Below the pieces are notes generated by a model. The model had not been told where the DNA came from. It was given only the letters and a program-made list of their open reading frames with translations, and ran no database searches. The translations under genes were made by a program, and so were the position numbers. A stretch of 64,000 nt of DNA from Bdellovibrio sp. SKB1291214 (GTDB lineage: Bacteria; Bdellovibrionota; Bdellovibrionia; Bdellovibrionales; Bdellovibrionaceae), in the NCBI RefSeq assembly GCF_002209355.2, contig NZ_CP106855.1, positions 1,488,001-1,552,000 of the forward strand. The letters run 5' to 3'. Below are positions 27,675-36,112 of the stretch, piece by piece (position 1 is the first letter of the stretch; every line of letters starts with the position of its first letter).

Positions 27675-29191
27675 TACTTCATGTCCAAGTTCATGCCAGG
27701 AAGAATCTTGGTCGGATCAAATGGAGTTGGATCCTCAAGACTTGCCACTGGCACTGTGCAATATTGAATAGCATAGTGAGCAGATGCACGGTCATTTCCT
27801 GATTTACCCATACCACCAAACGGCAAACGAGAGCTTGCACCATTGGTTGTACGGTTCCAGTTTAACAAGCCAACGCGCGCTTTAAACAAAGCATCTTCAT
27901 AAAGCTCTTTGTTCTTAGAGAACAGCGCCATCACCAAACCGTAACCCGTGGAGTTCACAATTTCCATCGCATGATTCCAATCGCCTGTTGTATAGATAGC
28001 AACGTTTGGACCAAAGATTTCAGATTTTTGATACACGGAGTTTGGATCAAACTTTTTCACCAAATGGATCGATGGAGTTACATAGTAACCTTTGTTTTTC
28101 AGATCCAGAGACTTACCACGCATCAAACTTTCGCAGTTTTCACGGTTCGCGATCTCTTGAAAGCGGATGTATTTTTCAACAGATGCCGACGTGATCAAAG
28201 GACCCATGAATGTATTTTCAGTCCAGTGACCAATCGAAAGTTTTTTAGCTGCTTGATAGAACTTCTCAGTAAATTCGTCAGCGATTTTTGGATGAACGAT
28301 AATACGACTTGTGCAAGAGCAGCGCTGACCGGCCGTCATATAGGCACCCACAAGCGATTCGTAAACCGCTTTATCCATATCAGCGTCTTCCCAAACCACC
28401 GTCGCGTTCTTACCGCCCATTTCAAGTGCAAGAATTTTCCAATAATGATTTAAAGTCTCTTGTTTGATTTTCAAACCGACTTCGTATGATCCCGTAAATA
28501 AAACGCCGTCTACATGTTCGTTTGCAACCAGGCGACCACCGCCGGCCCCATCGCCCTGAACCATATTAAAGACGCCTGGAGGGAACTGCGCTTTTTCAAA
28601 CATCTCTGCCATGAATTGGCCCACAGCAGGCGTTTGTTCGGAAGGCTTAAATACAACTGTGTTACCCACGATCAATGCAGGAATGATATGACCATTTGGC
28701 AAATGCGCCGGGAAATTGAAAGGACCCACAACTGCCATCACACCACGAGACCGGTGGCGAATCACACCCTCCACTTGCGGAAGGGCATTTGGAATTCTTT
28801 CGTCTGCAACAAGTTTAATCGACTGATTCAAAGTGATGTCGATTTTAGCTCCCAAGGCTTTTGCTTCAGTCATTGCTTCCCACGAAGGCTTACCCGTATC
28901 GCGAGAAATAATTTGTGCAAATTGCTCTGCGTGAGAATCAAACATTTCTTTTAAACGCATTAAATAGGTTCTTCTTTCGTCCATCGAAAGAGTCGCCCAT
29001 TTCGGATACGCTTTTTTGGCAGCCACACAAGCTTCATCCATATGATCGTGCTTAAATGGCACCGTCATGATTAAATCATTCAGGTCAGCGGGGCTTAAGT
29101 TTTTAACTTCCCCGTCACCTTTTTGAACTTGAACGAAGCTACCATTGATAAAGTCACCTTTGTAATTGATAGGAAAAATAGTGGTGCTCAT
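27674..29191 (-). CDS. astD: Succinylglutamate-semialdehyde dehydrogenase
   Basis: This 505-residue aldehyde dehydrogenase oxidises N-succinylglutamate semialdehyde to N-succinylglutamate with NAD. The catalytic Cys is in TAGQRCSCTSR and the catalytic Glu in LALEMGGKN. AstD-specific stretches are RDTGKPSWEAMTEA and NWNRTTNGASSRLPFGG, which separate it from generic family members. It starts directly after the astA stop. Together with astA this points to the arginine succinyltransferase route. Confidence 0.88.
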   Translation of the reverse strand: MSTTIFPINYKGDFINGSFVQVQKGDGEVKNLSPADLNDLIMTVPFKHDHMDEACVAAKKAYPKWATLSMDERRTYLMRLKEMFDSHAEQFAQIISRDTGKPSWEAMTEAKALGAKIDITLNQSIKLVADERIPNALPQVEGVIRHRSRGVMAVVGPFNFPAHLPNGHIIPALIVGNTVVFKPSEQTPAVGQFMAEMFEKAQFPPGVFNMVQGDGAGGGRLVANEHVDGVLFTGSYEVGLKIKQETLNHYWKILALEMGGKNATVVWEDADMDKAVYESLVGAYMTAGQRCSCTSRIIVHPKIADEFTEKFYQAAKKLSIGHWTENTFMGPLITSASVEKYIRFQEIANRENCESLMRGKSLDLKNKGYYVTPSIHLVKKFDPNSVYQKSEIFGPNVAIYTTGDWNHAMEIVNSTGYGLVMALFSKNKELYEDALFKARVGLLNWNRTTNGASSRLPFGGMGKSGNDRASAHYAIQYCTVPVASLEDPTPFDPTKILPGMNLDMK

Positions 29192-30223
29192 TTATTGTCT
29201 TCCTCTATTGTAGTGAAAAGGGGCTGCAAAAACTTGTTCTCCAACTTCAACGCCTAATATTTGGCGAGCTTTGGCAGGCAGAATAACTTCGCCATCACGG
29301 ATATCCACTGAACACATGGTGGCTCGGAATTCTTCTCCCGTAGTGGCAATTAAATACTGTTCTTTAAAAGTACAATCCTTACCATCTGCTACCATCAGAC
29401 GTTTACCCATTTTTATAGGCAAGATATCTGCAGTCTGCGCACCATAGTGAGGACCCCCATCAAACGGATCGACTTCATCAAGATAATTAAAGCCAATACT
29501 TTCTAGAAGATGTTGTGCGGGTTTTGTTGCTTCTCCCACGCGGCCTAAAACCAAGCGAGCTTTTGAATCAAGAAGAGCTAAGTAAATATCTTCTTGCGGG
29601 AAAAGACTTTCGATAAATTCTTTGTGTGACTGACTTAAAGCATCCGCCTCTTGATATGGCAGACCTGTAAATCTTCTACCCAAGGCCTCCCAGAACTCAC
29701 TACGTCCTTCATCAGTGAGGGGTGGAGTTAACTCGCACAGAACACGCTCTTCAAACTTTTCAGGATAAAGTGCCATGTACAAGAAACGAGTTAAACTGAT
29801 TTGCTTACCAAGTTTTTCAGGACGACGGCGATACGATCTGTCGACAAGAAGTCCTCCGATTTCAGTTGGACCGTCGAAATCCAGCTGGAAGCGCAATACT
29901 TGATGAATAAACCCAATTCCCAAATCTTGGGAAAAATGATCGCGTTTAATAATTTTAAAATAACTGTGCGGGACTTCCTCGTTGCCATGTTTGGCAAGAA
30001 TCAAAGAACTTCCCACGATCTGTTTTTCTTCCAGATCTTCGACTACAAAAAGATATTCAGCTTTGGATTTATCCAGTTTGTCTGCAAAGGATTGTTCACT
30101 GCGATCAATCTTTTCGCTTAAAACTTTCTTATCTCCTGGCAAATTCAACAGATTGAACTGTTTTGCCAAATCAACCAACTGGTTTAAATCGTCGTGCCGA
30201 ACAGGTCTTATTAGAAAACTCAT
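29192..30223 (-). CDS. astA: Arginine/ornithine N-succinyltransferase
   Basis: This 343-residue GNAT-fold enzyme transfers succinyl from succinyl-CoA to the alpha-amine of arginine, and in some bacteria ornithine. Family features include LIRPVRHDDLNQLVDLA, YLFVVEDLEEKQIVGSS, EIGGLLVDRSYRRRPEKLG, FWEALGRRF and the late VDPFDGGPHYGAQ. ATG 30223 overlaps the upstream TGA as ATGA with AAAGG eight bases upstream and is preferred to 30229. astB is absent here, which makes ornithine use worth testing. Confidence 0.87.
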   Translation of the reverse strand: MSFLIRPVRHDDLNQLVDLAKQFNLLNLPGDKKVLSEKIDRSEQSFADKLDKSKAEYLFVVEDLEEKQIVGSSLILAKHGNEEVPHSYFKIIKRDHFSQDLGIGFIHQVLRFQLDFDGPTEIGGLLVDRSYRRRPEKLGKQISLTRFLYMALYPEKFEERVLCELTPPLTDEGRSEFWEALGRRFTGLPYQEADALSQSHKEFIESLFPQEDIYLALLDSKARLVLGRVGEATKPAQHLLESIGFNYLDEVDPFDGGPHYGAQTADILPIKMGKRLMVADGKDCTFKEQYLIATTGEEFRATMCSVDIRDGEVILPAKARQILGVEVGEQVFAAPFHYNRGRQ

Positions 30224-31563
30224 AAGCAAAACCTTTCGATGACTTTCTTATAAAATTCGATGGCCTTATACAAATCCTCAATGGCCACATGTTCTTGAGG
30301 TGTGTGAACGTTTCCTTCTCTTTTTCCCGGACCAAAACATGCGCAATCGACACCGATACGAGAAAAAATGCTCGCCTCATTTGTTGAAGGCTGCGTCGTT
30401 GGCTCGGCATTCAAACCTAGGGAGCGCAATTCATCCAAACAACCTTTAATCAGGATCGAGTTCACTTCAGTGCGGAATGGTTTTTTATAGTCATTCACAC
30501 TAAAGATCGCACCGTTTTGTTCACACAAGCTTCGCAGCTGCTCCATCCATTTCTCATAAACTTCATGCGTGATGATGGGCGGCAGTCTGCAGCTTCCGGA
30601 TAATTGTACATCGTTTTCGTTCGTACGAATTAAACCGATATTCAATGTCGGAGTGCTTGGAAAGAACTCCTCATCCTTGTGTTTCAAAAATTCTTTCTCC
30701 AACTCTTGCAGGCCGCGATAAATATTTGCAAGCCTACCTGAGATTGGTTTCTTAACCGGAGACACCATATCGATTTCTAAAAACGCGTGGCTCGGAACTG
30801 TGTTAAAGTTAATACCACCGTCGATCTCCATGATGTTGACCGAATCTGGCAGCATCGTTAAATACTCCAGCATTTTTTTAATCGCACTTTCACCTAAGTG
30901 AGGCATCGAAGAATGTGCTGCCTTACCTTGGAATAACTTAGATTGCGTTGACGTACTTTCGCGTAAATTGTGTTCGTCACGATAGCGAATTTCTTCTTCA
31001 GAAAAAGGAATTCGAATTTCCACCGTGGCAAAACCTTTTGCGGCATTCACCAAACGCAGATCACTGGGCTCCCCGATTAACGCCATCTTCGCAGAAACCT
31101 TATTTTTGCGAATGAGCTTTAATGCCCCTTGCATTCCTGTTTCTTCGCCGAAAGTTCCCACCAATACCGGAGGCAAACGCCACGCGCGGTCTTTGAAAGC
31201 CGCTATCGCTTCAAGCTTACACAGAAAATCAAGTTTCACATCGGCCGTACCCAGCCCATAAATCTTGCCATCAATAATGTGGGCGTCATACGGGTTACTT
31301 CCCGTTTCAGTCCATAAAGCAAACGGCCCAGGGTCTGCGGTGTCCAAGTGTGTCTGAAACAAAAATTCAGCACTAGGACGCTCCGACGTCGGGCGCGCGA
31401 TAATGTTTACTTGCTCCAGGTCACCAACAATTTCGATCTGTTCTTCAACGATCAAACCGCGCTGACGACAAAAAGCAGCCGCCCACCTTGCAATCTCTTT
31501 ATTGCCATGAGCGGGAGCACTATCGATCGCAATCAACTGACGACAAGACTCGATGAAATCCAA
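30220..31563 (-). CDS. M20-family zinc deacylase, possible succinylglutamate desuccinylase substitute
   Basis: This 447-residue M20/ArgE-DapE-type metallohydrolase has FQTHLDTADPGPF (zinc ligand His and catalytic Asp), GLGTADVKLD (bridging Asp), TFGEETGMQGA (Glu pair) and a dimerisation domain in the middle. Relatives remove acyl groups from N-acyl amino acids. Lying between the aminotransferase and astA, it is a good candidate for releasing succinate from N-succinylglutamate in place of AstE. ArgE-like deacetylation is the alternative. The gene abuts the upstream stop. Confidence 0.8.
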   Translation of the reverse strand: MDFIESCRQLIAIDSAPAHGNKEIARWAAAFCRQRGLIVEEQIEIVGDLEQVNIIARPTSERPSAEFLFQTHLDTADPGPFALWTETGSNPYDAHIIDGKIYGLGTADVKLDFLCKLEAIAAFKDRAWRLPPVLVGTFGEETGMQGALKLIRKNKVSAKMALIGEPSDLRLVNAAKGFATVEIRIPFSEEEIRYRDEHNLRESTSTQSKLFQGKAAHSSMPHLGESAIKKMLEYLTMLPDSVNIMEIDGGINFNTVPSHAFLEIDMVSPVKKPISGRLANIYRGLQELEKEFLKHKDEEFFPSTPTLNIGLIRTNENDVQLSGSCRLPPIITHEVYEKWMEQLRSLCEQNGAIFSVNDYKKPFRTEVNSILIKGCLDELRSLGLNAEPTTQPSTNEASIFSRIGVDCACFGPGKREGNVHTPQEHVAIEDLYKAIEFYKKVIERFCL

Positions 31564-32940
31564 CTACACCCCTTCAAGAAGTGTTTTTTCAATCACTTGC
31601 AAGGCAATATCGATGTCTTGGTCCTGAATAATTGCCGGGATCAAGAAACGTGCGCGCACAGGATCTTTACCACAAGGGAATGCAATCACGCCGTTTGCAT
31701 ACAGTTTATTCAAGAAAGAATTTGCACTTTCTTTTTTACCGTCGTGCGGAGTGAACGCAACCATCAAGCCCATACCACCTGCATCCGTCGCAAGACCTTT
31801 GCAAGTTGTATCATTCATTTTATTAATACCATCGATGAAACGTTTATGAATTTGTTGAATGCGACCTGACGGCCCCAAGAAACCTTCAGAAAGCATATTC
31901 AACATCTCTACACCCGCAGCCAAACACGGGGAAGCACCCGAAAACGTACCAGCGATCAAACCTGGTTTTGGATTGTACTCTTCAGTGTACAGAGTCGCAC
32001 CAACTTGTGCCGTTTTTGCGATTGTGCAGATGTCGATGTATTGACCTAGGCCCAATGTTTCAAAAGCAAAGTATTCGCCTGTGCGAGTGAATGTTTGAAC
32101 TTCGTCAGCCCAAACAGCGATGTTTTTAGATTTACAGAACTCCAAAAGCGGCACAAAGAATTCACGAGGAGCCGCTTGGTATCCTCCCTCACCCAACATC
32201 GGTTCAAAACCGAATGCAGAAATATTGCCTTCGTGCTTTGCCACATGCTCTTTCATGGCAGCCAAAGCTTTTTCACCCGATTTTGGATCGCGTTTATCAT
32301 AGAAAGGGACACGCAAAACTTCATGATATTCTGGCAGGCCTTGTTTATAAGCTGGGTTGTCAGTAACTTCAGCCATCATTGTTGAACGACCTGCGAACGC
32401 ATCTTTAAATGACATCACAAAACGCGCTGGAGAATTTTTTTGACGAGAAAGTTTAATGGCATTTTCGTTCGCCATAGTTCCGCACGTTGCAATCCACGCG
32501 TATTTCAAACGAGAATTCTTAGAACCGATTTGCACAAGTTTTTCAGTGAATAGGCGATATTCGTTGTTTGGTTGCAAATTACCTTGGTTCAAAATATCAG
32601 CAAGGGAGCCGCGCACCGCCGCCGCCATCACGCGGGGATTCGAGTGACCCATTAAGTGAATACCAATACCATTGATCAAATCTAATTTGACGCTGCCATC
32701 TTCAAGCTCAACATAAACGCCGCGACCGGCACCTGAACCCATGTATTGATAGTGAAGAGGACGGCCACGCAATAATCCAGTTTGTTCAATTTTTTGTTTG
32801 CCAGAATCTTTGAATGCATCTTGAGGAGCACGGATGCCTTCAAGTGAAGAATTAATTTTTGTTACTTCTCCGACAAGTTCTTTGATCAAAGAATTTACTT
32901 TTTCGGATTGTTGAATCTGATGGCCTACAAGAGAGCTCAT
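31564..32940 (-). CDS. Class III PLP aminotransferase (AstC/ArgD-like)
   Basis: This 458-residue PLP enzyme has GIHLMGHSNPRV, a CGTMANENAIKLSRQ substrate/PLP loop, AVWADEVQTFTRTGEYFAFE with the PLP-binding Asp, and the Schiff-base Lys in DICTIAKTAQVGA. It belongs near acetylornithine/succinylornithine aminotransferases, though the N-terminal 60 residues are an unusual extension. In this operon it is likely to convert N-succinylornithine to N-succinylglutamate semialdehyde. It is the first gene of the minus-strand operon, divergent from 33052. Confidence 0.82.
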   Translation of the reverse strand: MSSLVGHQIQQSEKVNSLIKELVGEVTKINSSLEGIRAPQDAFKDSGKQKIEQTGLLRGRPLHYQYMGSGAGRGVYVELEDGSVKLDLINGIGIHLMGHSNPRVMAAAVRGSLADILNQGNLQPNNEYRLFTEKLVQIGSKNSRLKYAWIATCGTMANENAIKLSRQKNSPARFVMSFKDAFAGRSTMMAEVTDNPAYKQGLPEYHEVLRVPFYDKRDPKSGEKALAAMKEHVAKHEGNISAFGFEPMLGEGGYQAAPREFFVPLLEFCKSKNIAVWADEVQTFTRTGEYFAFETLGLGQYIDICTIAKTAQVGATLYTEEYNPKPGLIAGTFSGASPCLAAGVEMLNMLSEGFLGPSGRIQQIHKRFIDGINKMNDTTCKGLATDAGGMGLMVAFTPHDGKKESANSFLNKLYANGVIAFPCGKDPVRARFLIPAIIQDQDIDIALQVIEKTLLEGV

Positions 32941-33051
32941 AATACCTTTCGCGGAGATATAAAATCCTTCATCTCCATGTTATTTGAAATGCCCGTCCAG
33001 TTTACTCTTCGCTCTGGACTAAGACAAGACACCCGGATAAACTTCGAGACT

Positions 33052-33831
33052 ATGACAACGCGACTCATTGTGTTCTTTTTTACTCTTATTTTGCCCACTT
33101 TAGCTTGGACACAGGATGCAGATTTTGCTGCGCTCTTTAAGCAGGGAACTCAGCATTATGCTGCAAAAGAGTACGACAAATCACGTGACGCATTTGCCAA
33201 AGCTCTTGAGAAAGATCCTTATAACGCAACTACACTCACAAACTTGGCTTTAGCCCAGTTTCAATTGGGTAAAAAACCTCTCGCAATAGGCCTATTTCGA
33301 AAGGCTTTGAGCAGTGACCCCGAGTTAACGCAGGCAAAAGCTGGACTAAAGTTTGCGTTATCACAGATGGACATTAAAGAAATTCCTCATCAGATAGAAA
33401 CATATGAAAGCGTGCGCGCAAACTTGCTGGCACCGGTCTCTGTTGTGGCCTATTTGATCACGACGGCTCTTTTACTTTTCGCTGCTGGCTGGATTTTGAT
33501 TGGTTTTATGGGTCAACGTCGCCGGGCACTTGCAGAGGAAAAAGCTCTTCCAGGCATTCCAGTTATAGGTTCGATGCTGGCCGTGGGTTTTATAATTTCA
33601 CTGACACTTCTGGGACTTAAAATTTTTGATCAATCCATCATTCGCGCCACCATCGTCGACGACAAAGTGGCCCTTCAATCCGCACCTGGGGAAAACCAAG
33701 TGGCTCTTTTAGAACTGTATGGTGGCATGGAAGTTATTGTTCAAAACGACAATAATGAATGGGTTCAAGTCACTTACCCGGGTTCAATCACAGGCTGGGT
33801 GAAAAAATCCGCTGTTCTTCGCACCAATTGA
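33052..33831 (+). CDS. TPR-SH3 membrane protein
   Basis: This 259-residue protein has a signal peptide (about residues 1-20), two TPR repeats (FKQGTQHYAAKEYDKSRDAF region, about 25-95), two membrane helices near 130-155 and 170-190, and a bacterial SH3 domain at the end (ALQSAPGENQVALLELYGG ... GWVKKSAVL). The layout resembles BatE-like proteins of aerotolerance operons. A longer frame from 32908 lacks a ribosome binding site and would add an odd leader, so ATG 33052 is chosen. Function is unknown; protein-protein or wall binding is likely. Confidence 0.78.
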   Translation: MTTRLIVFFFTLILPTLAWTQDADFAALFKQGTQHYAAKEYDKSRDAFAKALEKDPYNATTLTNLALAQFQLGKKPLAIGLFRKALSSDPELTQAKAGLKFALSQMDIKEIPHQIETYESVRANLLAPVSVVAYLITTALLLFAAGWILIGFMGQRRRALAEEKALPGIPVIGSMLAVGFIISLTLLGLKIFDQSIIRATIVDDKVALQSAPGENQVALLELYGGMEVIVQNDNNEWVQVTYPGSITGWVKKSAVLRTN

Positions 33832-33898
33832 CTCTGATAGCAGCGCGCCATAAGTACCTTCATTGACAGTGGGTTCTGGACCAAAATATGATATCGGC

Positions 33899-34639
33899 AT
33901 GCTAAAAACGCTCCGAGTCATGACACTTATTTGCGCATCAGGATTATTAATTTCCGCATGCTCCACTATGGAACGAAATTCCGACACTCCAGACGGTGCT
34001 TTTGCTATCGCAGAAGAATTCGATAAGGGGGAGCGTTACGAGGAAGCGATTCGTCGTTACACGGAAGTTAAAAATAAATTCCCTTACAGCAATTTTGCGA
34101 CGAAAGCAGAACTGGCGATCGCAGATGTTTACTACAAACAAGAATCATACGCTGAAGCACAAGTTGCGTATCAGATGTTTAAAGAGCTTCACCCCACGGC
34201 TCCGCAATCTGCTTACGTTCAATTCCGTTTGGGCATGAGTTACTTCAACCAGCTACCTTCAACGATTGATCGCGATTTAACTTTGGCAAATGATACCATT
34301 ATCAATCTTACTGATTTGATTAAGAAATATCCGAACTCCGAGTACGTAACTGAAGCGAAAGAAAAACGTTCAGCGACAATCAAAATGTTGGCTGAAAAAG
34401 AAGACTACATCGGTAACTTCTATTTCATCCGCGAGATCTACGAAAGCGCTTTGAAACGCTATGAAGGTCTTTACACGAATTACAAAAACTTGGGCTTTGA
34501 TGCTAGGGCTCTTTCTCGCATCGTGATTTCTGCAAAGAAAATCGGTGATGATCCAAAGGCTAATAAATACATCGCTATCCTTTCTAAGGAATTCCCAGGC
34601 AGCTCTGAATTAAAACAGGCTGAAAAGGAGATGAAGTGA
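33899..34639 (+). CDS. bamD: BamD-like outer-membrane assembly lipoprotein
   Basis: This 246-residue lipoprotein has lipobox LLISACS with the lipidated Cys near residue 21. The mature protein starts with TPR units of the YfiO/BamD type (FDKGERYEEAIRRYTEVKNK, NFATKAELAIADVYYKQESY, AYVQFRLGMSYFNQLPS, DRDLTLANDTIINLTDLIKKYP). The 'FP-S-A-A-A' helix-turn between repeats is characteristic. It belongs to the BAM complex that folds outer-membrane barrels. TTG 33863 is an alternative start without benefit. The next gene overlaps by four bases. Confidence 0.85.
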   Translation: MLKTLRVMTLICASGLLISACSTMERNSDTPDGAFAIAEEFDKGERYEEAIRRYTEVKNKFPYSNFATKAELAIADVYYKQESYAEAQVAYQMFKELHPTAPQSAYVQFRLGMSYFNQLPSTIDRDLTLANDTIINLTDLIKKYPNSEYVTEAKEKRSATIKMLAEKEDYIGNFYFIREIYESALKRYEGLYTNYKNLGFDARALSRIVISAKKIGDDPKANKYIAILSKEFPGSSELKQAEKEMK

Positions 34640-35361
34640 TTTCCTCTCTTCAAGACGATATGATCTCTGAAGCCCGTGGATACTTCATCAACGGGAACTA
34701 CAAAATGGCCGAGCCGATTCTGAATCAAATGCTTCTGCAAAGCACTCGTAATCCCGAAGTTTACCAGATGCTTGCCACAATCGCTTATGACAAAGGCCAA
34801 TTCAGTAAAGCCATCAAAACTTTCAAACGTGCTTTGGAAATCGATCCAACATACACGGATGCAAGTGTTGGTTTGTCGATCATTTTGAATGACCTTGGTA
34901 AGTACGATGAAGGGAAACAAGTTTTCCTGGATGCTCAAGCTCAACTTGATAAGAAGTCTGGGAAACAAGATCCATTCGTTGATGAAAAGCTCGCTTCTAA
35001 ACACGAAGAGTTGGCAGACTTGTATTATCAGTACAAACGCTACAACGAAGCTTTAGAGCAACTGCTTAAAGCGCAAAAGCTGTCCAGCCGCAAGGCAGAG
35101 ATCACTTTGCGAGTGGCAGAAGTTAACGTTCAGTTAAATCAAACCGACCGAGCGATCAAAGATCTTAAGTCTCTGATCCGCGAGTACCCGCACCTTATTC
35201 CAGCTCGCCTAAAGCTTGGGGCCATTTACTACAACTCGAACAATATTGCTGAAGCTACTGAACAATGGGAGAATATCCTCATTCGGGATCCACAACATCC
35301 TGAAGCTCTTCGTTATCTGAAGATGGCGCAAGCAGCAGGCATTACATCAATTGATTTGTAA
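34636..35361 (+). CDS. TPR-repeat protein cotranscribed with bamD
   Basis: This 241-residue soluble protein is built of TPR units (YQMLATIAYDKGQFSKAIKTF, LADLYYQYKRYNEALEQL, AEVNVQLNQTDRAIKDLKS, LGAIYYNSNNIAEATEQWEN). It has no signal peptide, so it is probably cytoplasmic. The GTG start at 34636 overlaps the bamD stop as GTGA. No specific partner can be named. Confidence 0.82.
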   Translation: MISSLQDDMISEARGYFINGNYKMAEPILNQMLLQSTRNPEVYQMLATIAYDKGQFSKAIKTFKRALEIDPTYTDASVGLSIILNDLGKYDEGKQVFLDAQAQLDKKSGKQDPFVDEKLASKHEELADLYYQYKRYNEALEQLLKAQKLSSRKAEITLRVAEVNVQLNQTDRAIKDLKSLIREYPHLIPARLKLGAIYYNSNNIAEATEQWENILIRDPQHPEALRYLKMAQAAGITSIDL

Positions 35362-35375
35362 AATCAGAGGCGCAC

Positions 35376-35891
35376 ATGGCACTTAAAGAACAGATGGTCC
35401 CTTTCCTTACTAAAGAAGAAATTGCTGAGTTGGTTGCTGATTTGGCAAAACAAATCGAGCACGATTACGAAGGGAAAGAGATCGTATTTATCTGCCCATT
35501 GCGTGGTTCGATGCACATCACTGCAGACTTAATGAGACAAGTGGATCTTCCTCAGCAAGTGGATTTCGTTTACGTTCAGGCAGTTGAGCGTGGTGGCGCG
35601 ATCAAGATCGTTAAAGATATTTCTGTGAACATCGCCGGCAAACACGTATTGATCGTTGAAGAAATCATCGATACAGGTCGCACTTTGAGCTTCCTAAGAA
35701 GCCGCTTATTCGCATCCGCTCCGGCATCTTTGAAAATCATCACTCTGCTTGATAAGCCCGCTCGTCGCGAACTGCCAATCAAAGCAGACTATATTGGTAA
35801 AACTATTGATGACCGTTATGTAGTTGGCTACGGAATGGATTCAGAGGAAGTTGGAAGAAACTATCCTGATATCTATACGATGAAAAACTAG
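35376..35891 (+). CDS. hpt: Hypoxanthine phosphoribosyltransferase
   Basis: This 171-residue purine salvage enzyme carries the PRPP-binding motif VLIVEEIIDTGRTLSFL (an Asp/Glu variant of the usual VEDIIDTG), a PLRGSMHIT loop and KADYIGKTIDDRYVVGYGMD near the end. It converts hypoxanthine or guanine to nucleotides. Salvage of prey purines would suit a predator, but that is inference. It is the last gene of the bamD operon. Confidence 0.92.
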   Translation: MALKEQMVPFLTKEEIAELVADLAKQIEHDYEGKEIVFICPLRGSMHITADLMRQVDLPQQVDFVYVQAVERGGAIKIVKDISVNIAGKHVLIVEEIIDTGRTLSFLRSRLFASAPASLKIITLLDKPARRELPIKADYIGKTIDDRYVVGYGMDSEEVGRNYPDIYTMKN

Positions 35892-35902
35892 TTTGTCTTA
35901 AA

Positions 35903-35977
35903 TTAAGACACGACGACGTTTACGACGAAAAATACAACGACACAAAATACGTACAAATAAACCATCTGTTTTTGCAT
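35903..35977 (-). CDS. Candidate 24-residue hydrophobic micropeptide
   Basis: A reading frame MQKQMVYLYVFCVVVFFVVN (first 20 residues) ending VVVS gives a single membrane helix with a short polar start. AGGAG sits six bases upstream of the ATG, a near-ideal ribosome binding site, and the site is partly inside a CCTAAA/TTTAGG hairpin (35986-36003). The frame is too short for standard gene callers. It lies alone in the 220-base gap between hpt and the chemoreceptor gene. Single-helix micropeptides often regulate membrane complexes or act as type I toxins. Confidence 0.5.
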   Translation of the reverse strand: MQKQMVYLYVFCVVVFFVVNVVVS

Positions 35978-36112
35978 GGAAGGCTCCTAAAAACGAATTT
36001 AGGGGTCTTTAGGACCTAGGTCAACTTGTCCATAACTGATTTTTGAGGTCTTCGTGAGAACTGGACCTTAGCGCTCCTGTTAAAAAACCGACAAAATACC
36101 TCGGAGGACGAA

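Noticed and set aside
27971-28453. 160-residue plus-strand frame inside astD
   Set aside because: It lies opposite a conserved dehydrogenase gene and shows no independent coding signs.
33892-33899. Minus-strand GCCGATAT as a sigma-28 box
   Set aside because: No minus-strand gene starts within a useful distance; it lies at the bamD start by chance.
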